From Imbroritus primus (GTDB lineage Bacteria; Pseudomonadota; Gammaproteobacteria; Burkholderiales; Burkholderiaceae): a stretch of 64,000 bases of DNA. Under the pieces are notes generated by a model, which saw only the letters and a list, made by a program, of their open reading frames with translations, had not been told where the DNA came from and did not search any database. The translations under genes were made by a program, and so were the position numbers. The stretch lies in the NCBI RefSeq assembly GCF_964332355.1, contig NZ_OZ201293.1:310001-374000 (forward strand), read 5' to 3'. Positions 43,119-51,467 of the stretch are shown here, one piece after another; within the stretch, counting starts at the first letter, position 1, and every line of letters begins with the position of its first letter.

Positions 43119-44047
43119 GTTCCCCCTTGGCTTCGTCCCAACCTTCCGATCTCAGCCTGCCCCACCGCCTGCGCCATACGGCGCGGCAGTATGCCGCCCT
43201 GACCAAGCCGAGGGTGACCCAGCTCGCGGTTTTCTGTGCGGTGATTGGCATGTTCCTCGCCACCCCCGGCATGGTGCCGTGGCGCGTGCTCATCGGCGGT
43301 GCTGCCGGAATCTGGCTGCTCGCGGGCGCAGCGTTTGCCGTCAACTGCCTGGTCGAGCAGCACATCGATGCCAAGATGCGCCGCACGGCGTGGCGGCCGT
43401 CCGCCACGGGCGAGATTACGACGCGGCAGACGCTGGTGTTTTCGGCGATCATCGGCGGCCTTGGCGCGTGGGTGCTGTATACCTTCACCAATGCCCTGAC
43501 CATGTGGCTGACCATCGCCACCTTCGTCGGCTACGCCGTGATCTATACGATGCTGCTTAAGCCCGCGACGCCACAGAACATTGTCATCGGCGGCCTGTCG
43601 GGCGCGATGCCGCCGGCGCTCGGCTGGGCGGCCGTGACGAACGAGGTACCGGCCGAAGCCTGGTTCCTGGTGCTGATCATCTTCACCTGGACCCCGCCGC
43701 ATTTCTGGGCGCTGGCACTGTACCGGCGTGCCGACTACGAGAAATCGGGTCTGCCGATGCTGCCGGTCACGCACGGCGAGCGCTTCACCCTGCTGCATAT
43801 CCTGCTGTACACCTTGATCATGATCGCCGCGACGATCCTGCCGTTCGTCTATGCCATGAGCGGTTACATCTACCTGGTGTCGGCCCTGCTGCTTGGCGCG
43901 GGATTCCTGTGGTATGCGTGGCGCTTGTACCAGAACTACTCGGATGCGCTGGCACGCAGCATGTTCAAGTTCTCGATCCTCTACCTGTCGCTGCTGTTCG
44001 CGGCCTTGCTGGTGGATCACTATTTCAAGTACCTGCCGCGCGCCTAG
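43115..44047 (+). CDS. ctaB: Protoheme IX farnesyltransferase (heme O synthase)
   Basis: The 310-residue product is a UbiA-superfamily prenyltransferase. The first aspartate-rich region reads NCLVEQHIDAKMRRTAWRP (the family NxxxDxxxD pattern) and the second LALYRRADYEKSGLPMLPV. It adds a farnesyl group to heme B, supplying CtaA. It is translationally coupled to ctaA and followed by sco after 17 bases. Confidence 0.97.
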   Translation: MSSPLASSQPSDLSLPHRLRHTARQYAALTKPRVTQLAVFCAVIGMFLATPGMVPWRVLIGGAAGIWLLAGAAFAVNCLVEQHIDAKMRRTAWRPSATGEITTRQTLVFSAIIGGLGAWVLYTFTNALTMWLTIATFVGYAVIYTMLLKPATPQNIVIGGLSGAMPPALGWAAVTNEVPAEAWFLVLIIFTWTPPHFWALALYRRADYEKSGLPMLPVTHGERFTLLHILLYTLIMIAATILPFVYAMSGYIYLVSALLLGAGFLWYAWRLYQNYSDALARSMFKFSILYLSLLFAALLVDHYFKYLPRA

Positions 44048-44064
44048 CGGCCTTCTGTCGAGTG

Positions 44065-44667
44065 ATGTTTTTCATGCCTGATTCCCGCCCGCTGTTCCGC
44101 TTTCTGCTCGCCCTTCTTGCGGCGATGTTGCTGGCCGCATGCGGACAGCCCAAGCAATCGTTCCAGAATATCGACATCACTGGCGGATCCGAATTCGGCA
44201 AGGATTTCACCCTGACCGATCACCACGGCAAGGTGCGCACGCTGGCGGATTTCAAGGGCAAGGCCGTGCTGATGTTCTTCGGCTTTACCCAGTGCCCGGA
44301 CGTTTGTCCGTCCACCATGTCGGAAATGGCGACGGTGATGGAGAAGCTCGGTCCCGATGCCGACCGCGTACAGGTGCTGTTCGTGACCATCGACCCCGAG
44401 CGCGACACGCAGGAACTGCTGGCGCAGTACGTGCCGCATTTCGATAAGCGTTTCCTCGGCATGCGTCCGGCCGATGAGGCTGCCCTGAAAAAGCTCGCGA
44501 CGGATTTCAAGGTGTACTACGCCAAGGTGCCGCAGGAAGGTGGCGGCTACACCATGGATCACACGGCCGGCAGCTACGTGTTCGATCCGCAGGGCCACCT
44601 GCGCCTGTTCGTCAAGCATGGCCAGGGGCCGGACCCCATCGTGCACGATTTGAAGCAGCTGCTGTAA
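44065..44667 (+). CDS. SCO1/SenC-family copper-binding lipoprotein
   Basis: The 200-residue product has a lipoprotein signal (FLLALLAAMLLAAC), so the mature protein starts at the Cys of LAAC. The thioredoxin-like domain has the copper ligands CPDVC (in FFGFTQCPDVCPSTM) and the histidine of DHTAGSYVFDPQG. It inserts or reduces copper at the CuA site of subunit II. The start could be ATG 44065 or 44074. It ends the oxidase-assembly series. Confidence 0.94.
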   Translation: MFFMPDSRPLFRFLLALLAAMLLAACGQPKQSFQNIDITGGSEFGKDFTLTDHHGKVRTLADFKGKAVLMFFGFTQCPDVCPSTMSEMATVMEKLGPDADRVQVLFVTIDPERDTQELLAQYVPHFDKRFLGMRPADEAALKKLATDFKVYYAKVPQEGGGYTMDHTAGSYVFDPQGHLRLFVKHGQGPDPIVHDLKQLL

Positions 44668-44720
44668 CGGCACGCGTGGGGGGCGGCAGGGCCTGCCCGC
44701 GAGTCATCCCATGGCAAGAA

Positions 44721-44754
44721 AAAACGCCCGGCTCCGTAAGGAGCCGGGCGTTTT
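44721..44754. terminator. Bidirectional terminator between sco and rpoH
   Basis: A perfect 15-bp stem (AAAACGCCCGGCTCC / GGAGCCGGGCGTTTT) has a GTAA loop. On the minus strand it is followed by a run of six T residues, so it is strongest for rpoH, but it also serves sco on the plus strand. Confidence 0.95.
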
Positions 44755-44814
44755 GCCGTGCAAGAACGGGCCCGCAGGCGCGGGAGCCTTCCGGCCCGGT
44801 GCCCGGGAGGACCG

Positions 44815-45741
44815 TCAGGCGTATTCCGCCAGCGCGCCCTTCATCTTCTTCATGGCCGCTACTTCGATCTGGCGGATACGTTCGGCCGACACGCCGAATT
44901 CGTCTGCCAGTTCGTGCAGCGTCGAGCCACCCGAGCCATCGTCGTTGACGTGCAGCCAGCGTGCCTCGATGATGCGGCGGCTGCGTCCGTCGAGCGTTTC
45001 CAGGGCCTGCTCCAGTCCGGTCGACTGCATGCGGTCCTGCTGGCGCGCCTCGATGACGCGCGTCGGTTCATTGTGATGGTCAGCCAGGTAGGCGATCGGC
45101 GCGAACGATTCCTCACCGTCGTCGCTGTGACCTTCTAGCGCTGTGTCGCCCCCCGACAGGCGCGTTTCCATTTCCATCACGTCTTCGCGCTTGACATTCA
45201 GATCCTTGGCGACGGCATCGATCTCCTCCGGCGTCAGGGTGTTGAGGCTGGTCTTCTGGCTGCGCAGATTGAAGAACAGCTTGCGCTGCGCCTTGGTGGT
45301 CGCCACCTTGACCATGCGCCAGTTCTTCAGGATGTACTCGTGGATCTCGGCCTTGATCCAGTGCATGGCGTACGACACCAGGCGTACACCTTGTTCGGGG
45401 TCGAAGCGCTTCACGGCCTTCATCAGGCCGATGTTGCCTTCCTGGATCAGGTCAGCGTGGGGCAGGCCGTAGCCAAGGTACTGGCGGGCAATGGAAACCA
45501 CGAGCCGCAGGTGCGACATCACCATCCGGCCGGCGGCGTCGAGGTCGCCGGTGGCGCGAAAATCGCGGGCAAGACGCTGCTCTTCTTCTGCCGTCAGCAA
45601 CGGAATCCGGTTGACGCTCTGGATATAGGCGTCGATATTGCCGAGATTGCCGGTGTAGGCGACGGCGAGCGGGTTCGCCTTCTGAGCGGAACCCTGGGCG
45701 GCACGGTCGTAAGAAAGCGCGACAGGTGCGGATACACTCAC
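44815..45741 (-). CDS. rpoH: RNA polymerase heat-shock sigma factor (sigma-32)
   Basis: The 308-residue product has sigma-70 region 2 (MSHLRLVVSIARQYLGYGLP; DLIQEGNIGLMKAVKRFDPE), the RpoH box QRKLFFNLR and region 4 (LHELADEFGVSAERIRQIEV). It directs transcription of chaperone and protease genes. GTG at 45741 was chosen because AAGGAGTCCCTC lies directly upstream; the frame is open for 18 more codons without conservation. A perfect CIRCE operator overlaps its promoter, so HrcA should repress it. Confidence 0.97.
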   Translation of the reverse strand: MSVSAPVALSYDRAAQGSAQKANPLAVAYTGNLGNIDAYIQSVNRIPLLTAEEEQRLARDFRATGDLDAAGRMVMSHLRLVVSIARQYLGYGLPHADLIQEGNIGLMKAVKRFDPEQGVRLVSYAMHWIKAEIHEYILKNWRMVKVATTKAQRKLFFNLRSQKTSLNTLTPEEIDAVAKDLNVKREDVMEMETRLSGGDTALEGHSDDGEESFAPIAYLADHHNEPTRVIEARQQDRMQSTGLEQALETLDGRSRRIIEARWLHVNDDGSGGSTLHELADEFGVSAERIRQIEVAAMKKMKGALAEYA

Positions 45742-45788
45742 GAGGGACTCCTTGTGTAAAAACTGCTGGGATCTAGCTTGGGTCAATA

Positions 45789-45815
45789 TTAGCACTCTCG
45801 AAACATGAGTGCTAA
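45789..45815. promoter_or_regulatory. CIRCE operator (HrcA site) at the rpoH promoter
   Basis: TTAGCACTC-N9-GAGTGCTAA is a perfect match to the CIRCE consensus. On the minus strand its left arm supplies TTAGCA and its right arm runs into TAATAT (45791-45786), spaced 18 bases like a -35/-10 pair, so HrcA would block RNA polymerase directly. The start codon of rpoH is 47 bases away. Confidence 0.95.
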
Positions 45816-45984
45816 TAAGATCCGCGATGAGGGGTAATAGTTCCTTTCAATCGAGATTCCGGAACTCATTGCCCATGAGGCCGCTGGAGCGCCTCGCACG
45901 CCGCTTGCAGGCACCTACCGCCTGGCCAATCTCGAATTCGCCACCAAACCGGAGTACTGTGGCAGGGTGCCCCCAGGAGGATGC

Positions 45985-46875
45985 ATGTCAACGTTCAAGC
46001 ACTTGTTGAAGCCCCACACCCGAGATATCGGCGCCTTTGCCGTGCGCCGTGTGCTGCCCAGTGCGCTTGCGCAGACCGTCGGCCCTTTCATTTTCTTTGA
46101 TCATTTTGGGCCCGTCGAGTTGCCGCCGCAAGCAGGCATGGATGTGCGCCCGCATCCGCATATCGGTCTCGCGACGGTCAGTTATCTCTTCGAGGGCGAG
46201 ATCGAGCACCGTGACAGCCTGGGTTCGGTGCAGACCATCCGGCCCGGCGACGTGAACTGGATGACGGCCGGAGAAGGCATCGTTCACTCCGAGCGTACGC
46301 CCGCCGCTCTGCGGGCGGACGGCAGCCGCCTGCATGGCGTCCAGACCTGGGTAGTTTTGCCCAAGGACCTGGAGGGGATCGCGCCGGCCTTCGCGCATCA
46401 TCCGGCAGCCACCCTGCCGCAACTGACGTTTCCCGGTGTTTGCGTGTCCGTGATCGCGGGTACGGCGTTTGGCGCCCGGTCACCGGTCGAGGTCTTCAGC
46501 CCAACCCTGTACGCGGCACTGAACCTCGATGCCGGGGCTTCGCTGATGATCCCGCCGGAGCATGAGGAGCGCGGCCTCTACCTGATCGAAGGCGAGGCCG
46601 AGATCGAAGGCGAGCCGCTCACCCTGCATCATCTTGCCGTCCTGACGCCCGGCAGCACGGTCACCCTGCGCGCTCGCACCGGCGCGCGCCTGATGCTGGT
46701 CGGTGGCGCGCCTGCCGATGGCCGGCGTTTCATTGAATGGAATTTCGTGGCGAGTGCGCGCGAACTGATCGAGGCCGCCAAAGCGCGCTGGGAGGCGGAT
46801 GCGTTCCCACACGTGCCGGGCGAAACCGAGCGCATTCCGCTGCCGCGCAAGGAACAGGCTGCTGACGGCTCATGA
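45985..46875 (+). CDS. Pirin-family protein
   Basis: The 296-residue product is a bicupin of the pirin family. Metal-binding histidines are in VRPHPHIGLATVSYLFEGEI and the following EHRDSLG, and GEGIVHSERTP is also present. Pirins bind iron, and some act as quercetin dioxygenases; the substrate here is unknown. The ATG at 45985 follows AGGAGGATGC. It is divergent from rpoH, sharing the region that carries CIRCE. Confidence 0.93.
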   Translation: MSTFKHLLKPHTRDIGAFAVRRVLPSALAQTVGPFIFFDHFGPVELPPQAGMDVRPHPHIGLATVSYLFEGEIEHRDSLGSVQTIRPGDVNWMTAGEGIVHSERTPAALRADGSRLHGVQTWVVLPKDLEGIAPAFAHHPAATLPQLTFPGVCVSVIAGTAFGARSPVEVFSPTLYAALNLDAGASLMIPPEHEERGLYLIEGEAEIEGEPLTLHHLAVLTPGSTVTLRARTGARLMLVGGAPADGRRFIEWNFVASARELIEAAKARWEADAFPHVPGETERIPLPRKEQAADGS

Positions 46876-46924
46876 CGGAGCCGCCGGCACCGCAAGCGAA
46901 CGTGCTGGACCGTACTGCGCGGTC

Positions 46925-47887
46925 TCAGGCGGCCGCTTGCCGGATGGCTTCGATCTGCTGGGCCAAGGGCTCGGGCACCGGTTCCTCGCCTGCCAGCACG
47001 GCGCGGATGTAGGCGACCGTTGCCTGTTGATCGGTTCCGGCCGGTAGCGCGGGCACGGCGGCGACGCTGCCTTCCGCGCCGCTGGCCAGCAGCGTGGTCC
47101 GGCGGGCGCAGAGGTGCTCAATGCGCCCCGCACGCCGTGCGTCCGCGACGGCTTCGCCCTCAGTCCCGCGCGTCAGCAGCACATTCGCCGGGCGCGCCGC
47201 AAAGAGCGCGCTCAGGGTGTCCCGGTACTCGGGGTGGGTATAGCTCACCAGTTGCAATGCGGCTTCTGGCCCATGGTCGCCGACCGGTTGCAGCATCTTC
47301 ACCAGCGTATGCGTCGAGTTGCGCAGCCCGATCACTTCGCGGCGCGCCAGCAGGCCGTCGAGCGCCGGCGAGAGGGTGTCGATGGCCAGCACGGCCAGGC
47401 CGTCACGCGCGAGCGCATCCGACGCGGCGGATGCGGAGGGGCTGGGCGGCAGGCCCAGCGCGTCGAACAGTTCCAGCGAGGTGATGCGCCCCGCGAAGTG
47501 CCGCACGCCGTGCACCAGCACGGGCAGCCCGGCACGCTGCAGCAGCAGGGCCAGCAGCGGCACCAGATTGGGTTGCTTGCGAGCGCCGTTGTAGCTGGGG
47601 ATGACCACCACCCGTCGTCCTGCGACGGGTGCCAGCGGCGCGCAATGGCGATGCGCTGCGTCGAGCATGCCCGCCAGTTCCTCGGGCGTTTCGCCCTTGA
47701 TGCGATAAGCCATCAGGATGGCGCCCAGCTCGATATCGCTGACGCGCCCCTGCAGCATCGCCTCGAACAAGGTCTCCACATCGGCGCGCGGCAGCGGCCG
47801 CGCACCTTTTACCCCACGGCCGATTTCCTTGATGTAGCGGGCGGCGGAGAAAGATCCGTGGAGGGAAGCAGTGGCGTCGGTGATCAT
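46925..47887 (-). CDS. ybiB: YbiB-like protein (TrpD-fold, nucleic-acid binding)
   Basis: The 320-residue product resembles anthranilate phosphoribosyltransferase in fold (RVSDIELGAILMAYRIKGET; VVIPSYNGARKQPNLVPLLA; HGVRHFAGRITSLELFDALG) but lacks the TrpD PRPP-binding motif, as in YbiB, a member that binds nucleic acid instead of catalysing the Trp reaction. No trp genes are nearby. The ATG at 47887 was taken as the start; a TTG four codons upstream is possible. It converges with pirin and lies upstream of no obvious partner. Confidence 0.85.
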   Translation of the reverse strand: MITDATASLHGSFSAARYIKEIGRGVKGARPLPRADVETLFEAMLQGRVSDIELGAILMAYRIKGETPEELAGMLDAAHRHCAPLAPVAGRRVVVIPSYNGARKQPNLVPLLALLLQRAGLPVLVHGVRHFAGRITSLELFDALGLPPSPSASAASDALARDGLAVLAIDTLSPALDGLLARREVIGLRNSTHTLVKMLQPVGDHGPEAALQLVSYTHPEYRDTLSALFAARPANVLLTRGTEGEAVADARRAGRIEHLCARRTTLLASGAEGSVAAVPALPAGTDQQATVAYIRAVLAGEEPVPEPLAQQIEAIRQAAA

Positions 47888-47975
47888 GGAGAAGCGCAAG
47901 GGTGGCGGGACAGCGGGACTGCCGATGATAGCGCAGCTCCGCCGCGCTGTCTGTGCAGATCCCGCCGGGCGCGGC

Positions 47976-48779
47976 CTACGCCGCTTCCTGCTGCACCGGG
48001 TGCCGCTGCTTGTGATACAGGAAATCGATCACAGCATGGCGGCAGCCGAGGTAGACCGGATCATCGGCCAGCGTCACCCGCTCGCGCGGACGCGGCAAGG
48101 GCACGGGCAGGATCTCGCCGATAGTGGCTGCCGGACCGTTCGTCATCATCACGATACGGTCGGCCAGCAGCACTGCCTCGTCGACATCGTGCGTCACCAT
48201 CACTACCGTGCTGTGCGTGGCGGCGACGATGTCCAGCAGTTCGTCCTGCAGGCGCGCACGCGTCAGGGCATCGAGCGCCCCGAACGGCTCATCCATCAGC
48301 AGTACCTTAGGCTCCATCGACAGCGCCCGCGCGATACCCACGCGTTGTTTCATGCCCCCCGAGATCTCGTGCGGATAGCGCTGCGCGGCATGCGTCAGCC
48401 CTACCAGCTGCAGGGCGGCCTGCGTGCGCGACCTGAGCTGGGCACGCGTTTCGCTGGCAGCAAAGACGCGCTCCACCGCGAGATAGACATTGTCGAAACA
48501 GGTGAGCCAAGGTAACAAGGAATGGTTCTGGAACACCACAGCGCGTTCCGGTCCGGGGCCGGCGATTTCCCGGCTGGCGCAGATCAGGCCGCCTGCCGTG
48601 GGTTGGGTGAGGCCAGCGATCAGGTTGAGCAGGGTCGATTTGCCACAACCGGAATGACCAATGAGCGCGATGAATTCGCCGGCGGCAATGTTCAGGTTGA
48701 TATCGCGCAAGGCCACGAAGGCGCCCTTGCGCGTGGTGAATGTCTGGTCGACATGCTCGATGCAAACGAATCTATCCAT
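47976..48779 (-). CDS. nrtC: Nitrate ABC transporter ATP-binding protein
   Basis: The 267-residue product is an ABC ATPase. It has Walker A GHSGCGKST, signature ISGGMKQRVGIARAL, Walker B VLLMDEPFGALDA and the switch histidine in VMVTHDVDEAV. It belongs to the nitrate/sulfonate/taurine group and has no extra NrtA-like domain, so it equals NrtD/NasD size. The ATG at 48779 follows GAGGAGCGCCCC. It lies 10 bases after nrtB and ends the nasT-nrtABC cluster. Confidence 0.9.
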   Translation of the reverse strand: MDRFVCIEHVDQTFTTRKGAFVALRDINLNIAAGEFIALIGHSGCGKSTLLNLIAGLTQPTAGGLICASREIAGPGPERAVVFQNHSLLPWLTCFDNVYLAVERVFAASETRAQLRSRTQAALQLVGLTHAAQRYPHEISGGMKQRVGIARALSMEPKVLLMDEPFGALDALTRARLQDELLDIVAATHSTVVMVTHDVDEAVLLADRIVMMTNGPAATIGEILPVPLPRPRERVTLADDPVYLGCRHAVIDFLYHKQRHPVQQEAA

Positions 48780-48789
48780 GGGGCGCTCC

Positions 48790-49776
48790 TCAATGTTCGT
48801 AGCTGAAACGTTTGGCAATCTGCAGCAGCAGCGTTTCCAGCAGCAGCCCGACGACGCCGATGACAAATATGGCGATGATGATGTGCTCGACCTTCAGGTT
48901 GTTCCATTCGTCCCACAGCCAGAAGCCGATGCCGACGCCACCGGTCAGCATCTCCGCTGCCACGATCACCAGCCACGCCGTGCCGATGGAGAGCCGCACG
49001 CCGGTCAGCATGTACGGCAGTACCGCGGGCAGCAGGACCTTGCGGAACACCTTCCATTCCGACAGGTCGAGCACGCGCGCCACGTTCAGGTAATCCTGCG
49101 GAATGCGTGCGACACCTGCCGCCGTGTTGATGATCATCGGCCAGATCGAACAGATGAAGATTGACCAGATGGCCGCAGGGTCGGCTGACTTGAACAACAG
49201 CAGACCGATCGGCAACCATGCCAGCGGCGATACCGGACGCAACAGGTTGACGATGGGCGACATCATGCGATTGAAGAACACGAAGCGACCCAGCAGGAAA
49301 CCCAGCGGGATACCGATCACGGCTGCCATGCCGAAACCTGCCGCGACACGGCCGAGCGATGCCAGCACATTCCAGCCAATACCCTGGTCATTCGGGCCGT
49401 TGCTGTAGAACGGATCGGCAAAGAGCGCACGGGCCGCATCCCAGGTGACACCTGGTGTCGGGATGCCGCTGATCTTCGTGGCAATCATCTGCCAGACCAG
49501 GACGAACAACGTCAGGCCGATCGCCGGCGGCAGTACGCGCATGATGGCCGCGCCCAGTGCTTCGCGGCGTGCGGCGCGCCGGGTAGCGTCGGCGGCTTCA
49601 CGTGCGCGGTGGGTGGCGCGTACCTGCAGTTCGTTGCTTGCTGGGTCATCGGCTGACGGCGTGGCGGATGATACCGGGGGGATGGCCAGCGCAGCAGCCG
49701 TCGCGCCTGGGTTCATGGGTGGGACAGCGGGTTCGGCGGCCAACCCGTTCAGCAGGGATGTGGCATGGGGACTCAT
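48790..49776 (-). CDS. nrtB: Nitrate ABC transporter permease
   Basis: The 328-residue product has about 75 polar N-terminal residues followed by six membrane helices. The coupling-helix region reads RVLDLSEWKVFRKVLLPAVL and AAEMLTGGVGIGFWLWDEWN, typical of the nitrate-type permeases. It forms the inner-membrane channel with nrtC as ATPase. CACAGGAGCTTCAC precedes the ATG. The long hydrophilic N-terminus is longer than in cyanobacterial NrtB. Confidence 0.92.
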   Translation of the reverse strand: MSPHATSLLNGLAAEPAVPPMNPGATAAALAIPPVSSATPSADDPASNELQVRATHRAREAADATRRAARREALGAAIMRVLPPAIGLTLFVLVWQMIATKISGIPTPGVTWDAARALFADPFYSNGPNDQGIGWNVLASLGRVAAGFGMAAVIGIPLGFLLGRFVFFNRMMSPIVNLLRPVSPLAWLPIGLLLFKSADPAAIWSIFICSIWPMIINTAAGVARIPQDYLNVARVLDLSEWKVFRKVLLPAVLPYMLTGVRLSIGTAWLVIVAAEMLTGGVGIGFWLWDEWNNLKVEHIIIAIFVIGVVGLLLETLLLQIAKRFSYEH

Positions 49777-49823
49777 GTGAAGCTCCTGTGCTCAGCAAGA
49801 TAAAGGACCTGTCGAGAAAGACG

Positions 49824-51119
49824 TCAGCTGCGGATCTTGAAGCCGTCGGCATAGGCCGCGGGGTTCCTGGCATCCCACGCCACACCATCAATGAGCTTGG
49901 CGCTGCGCAGATCGCTCTTTGGCAATGGCGTGCCGGTAGCAGCGGCGGCCTGTTTGTAGATGTCGATGCGGTTGATCTGCTTCGCGACTTCCAGATAATC
50001 CGGATGCGACTTGAGCAGGCCCCAGCGCTTGTGCTGGGTGAGAAACCACATGCCGTCGGACAGGAATGGGAAGTTCGCCTGACCGTCGTGATAGAAATGC
50101 ATGGCGTCCGGGTCATCCCAGGTCTTGCCGATGCCGTTGCTGTAGCGGCCCAGCATGCGGTCGAGGATGATGTCCATGTCGGTGTTCACATACGACTTGG
50201 CGGCAATGGTCTCCGCCGTCTTGCGGCGGTTCGAAGCCGAGGCGTCGATAAACTTCGATGCTTCGAGGATCGCGGCGACCATCGCGCGTGCAGTGTTCGG
50301 ATACTTCTGCACGAACTCCGCCGTGGTACCCAGGACCTTCTCCGGATGATCTCTCCAGATCGCTTGCGTGGTGGTGGCGGTGAAGCCGATCTTGTCGGCG
50401 ATGGCGCGTGCGTTCCATGGCTCGCCGACGCAGAAGCCATCCATGTTGCCAACGCGCATGTTGGCCACCATCTGCGGCGGCGGCACGGTGATCACCTTGG
50501 CATCCTTCATCGGATGGATGCCGTGGGCCGCCAGCCAGTAGTACAGCCACATGGCGTGCGTGCCGGTCGGAAACGTCTGCGCAAAGGTATAGTCGCGCTT
50601 CTCCTTGTCCATCAGCCCCTTCAGGCTGGCGCCATCGCGCGCGCCTTTCTCGAGCAGCTTGTTGGACAGTGTGATGGCTTGGCCGTTGTTGTTGAGGCTC
50701 ATCAGCACGGCCATGTCTTTCTTCGGTCCGCCAATGCCGAGGTGCACCCCATACATCAGGCCGTACAGCACGTGCGCGGCATCGAGATCGCCATTCACCA
50801 GTTTGTCGCGCACACCGGCCCACGATGCCTCTTTCGAAGGCGTGATCTTGATGCCGTATTTCTTGTCGAGCCCCAGCGTGGATGCCATGACGACCGACGC
50901 GCAATCAGTCAGCGGAATGAAGCCGATGCGCAGCTCGGTTTTCTCGGGCGCGTCCGAGCCGGCCGCCCAGGCACCGGCCCGTACCACTGGATCGATCAAG
51001 GTCATGATGCCGGCTCCCGCAAGCGTGGTGATGGCGCGCCGGCGGCCCGCGCGCACGTCTGGCAGTGGCGTCGCATGACCGGCCGTGGCCGGAGAGGTAG
51101 GGGACTTGCGTTCGGTCAT
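49824..51119 (-). CDS. nrtA: Nitrate-binding protein of the ABC transporter, Tat-type signal
   Basis: The 431-residue product begins with a twin-arginine-like signal (RRR at residues 26-28, then AITTLAGAGIMTLIDPVV). The binding domain starts at LRIGFIPLTDCASVVMASTL; typical NrtA/CmpA segments are KITPSKEASWAGVRDKLVNG and GNMDGFCVGEPWNARAIADK. It captures nitrate or nitrite outside the inner membrane. NasS, the cytosolic sensor partner of NasT, is a homologue without a signal, so the Tat signal argues for transport. The ATG at 51119 follows TTGGAGCGGCG, which directly abuts the leader terminator's U-tract. Confidence 0.92.
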   Translation of the reverse strand: MTERKSPTSPATAGHATPLPDVRAGRRRAITTLAGAGIMTLIDPVVRAGAWAAGSDAPEKTELRIGFIPLTDCASVVMASTLGLDKKYGIKITPSKEASWAGVRDKLVNGDLDAAHVLYGLMYGVHLGIGGPKKDMAVLMSLNNNGQAITLSNKLLEKGARDGASLKGLMDKEKRDYTFAQTFPTGTHAMWLYYWLAAHGIHPMKDAKVITVPPPQMVANMRVGNMDGFCVGEPWNARAIADKIGFTATTTQAIWRDHPEKVLGTTAEFVQKYPNTARAMVAAILEASKFIDASASNRRKTAETIAAKSYVNTDMDIILDRMLGRYSNGIGKTWDDPDAMHFYHDGQANFPFLSDGMWFLTQHKRWGLLKSHPDYLEVAKQINRIDIYKQAAAATGTPLPKSDLRSAKLIDGVAWDARNPAAYADGFKIRS

Positions 51120-51128
51120 CGCCGCTCC

Positions 51129-51176
51129 AAAAAAATAGGCGTCCGCTCCCGCCGCCGGAGCGGGGGAGGGGACGCC
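51129..51176 (-). terminator. Leader terminator immediately upstream of nrtA
   Basis: In the minus-strand transcript, GGCGTCC (51176-51170) pairs with GGACGCC near 51144-51138, and an inner CCGCTCC/GGAGCGG stem completes the hairpin. TATTTTTTT follows, and the nrtA ribosome binding site starts at once after the T-run. A terminator at this position means nrtA is expressed only when it is bypassed. Confidence 0.88.
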
Positions 51177-51242
51177 GTTGTCCAATTCCGTGTGCCATTG
51201 CGGGTCACGGACAAGAGTGGAATGCGCCTTCGTTGGCAGCAC
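51170..51242 (-). promoter_or_regulatory. ANTAR-type two-hairpin antitermination leader of nrtABC
   Basis: In the minus-strand transcript, hairpin P1 (51242-51222) has stem GTGC-(bulge U)-GCC / GGC-GCAU and hexaloop AACGAA. Hairpin P2 (51183-51170) has stem GGAC/GUCC and hexaloop AACGGC. Both loops have A at position 1 and G at position 4, the signature bound by ANTAR proteins. The 3' half of P2 is the 5' arm of the terminator, so P2 and the terminator exclude each other. A CCGTG/CACGG stem in the 38-base linker may bring the two together. The remaining leader (51243-51467) shows nothing further. NasT, encoded just upstream, is the expected ligand. Confidence 0.75.
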
Positions 51243-51467
51243 ACGGGATACGCAAGTGACATGCCAGCCCGCTCGGCAGCGTGACAGCACGCCAGCACGC
51301 TACCGGCTGACGGCGTCGCCGCGTCGTTCGTGGCTTGCTGGTGCGCCGGCCGCCGGTCGAAGGAGGCGTGTCAGGATGACGGGCGGAGGCAGAGATGCCA
51401 TCCACGGCGCTCCATTCACGTGCGTATCGCCCCTGCATCGGACCGCTCATGCGCCAGTGCGGTGCGT

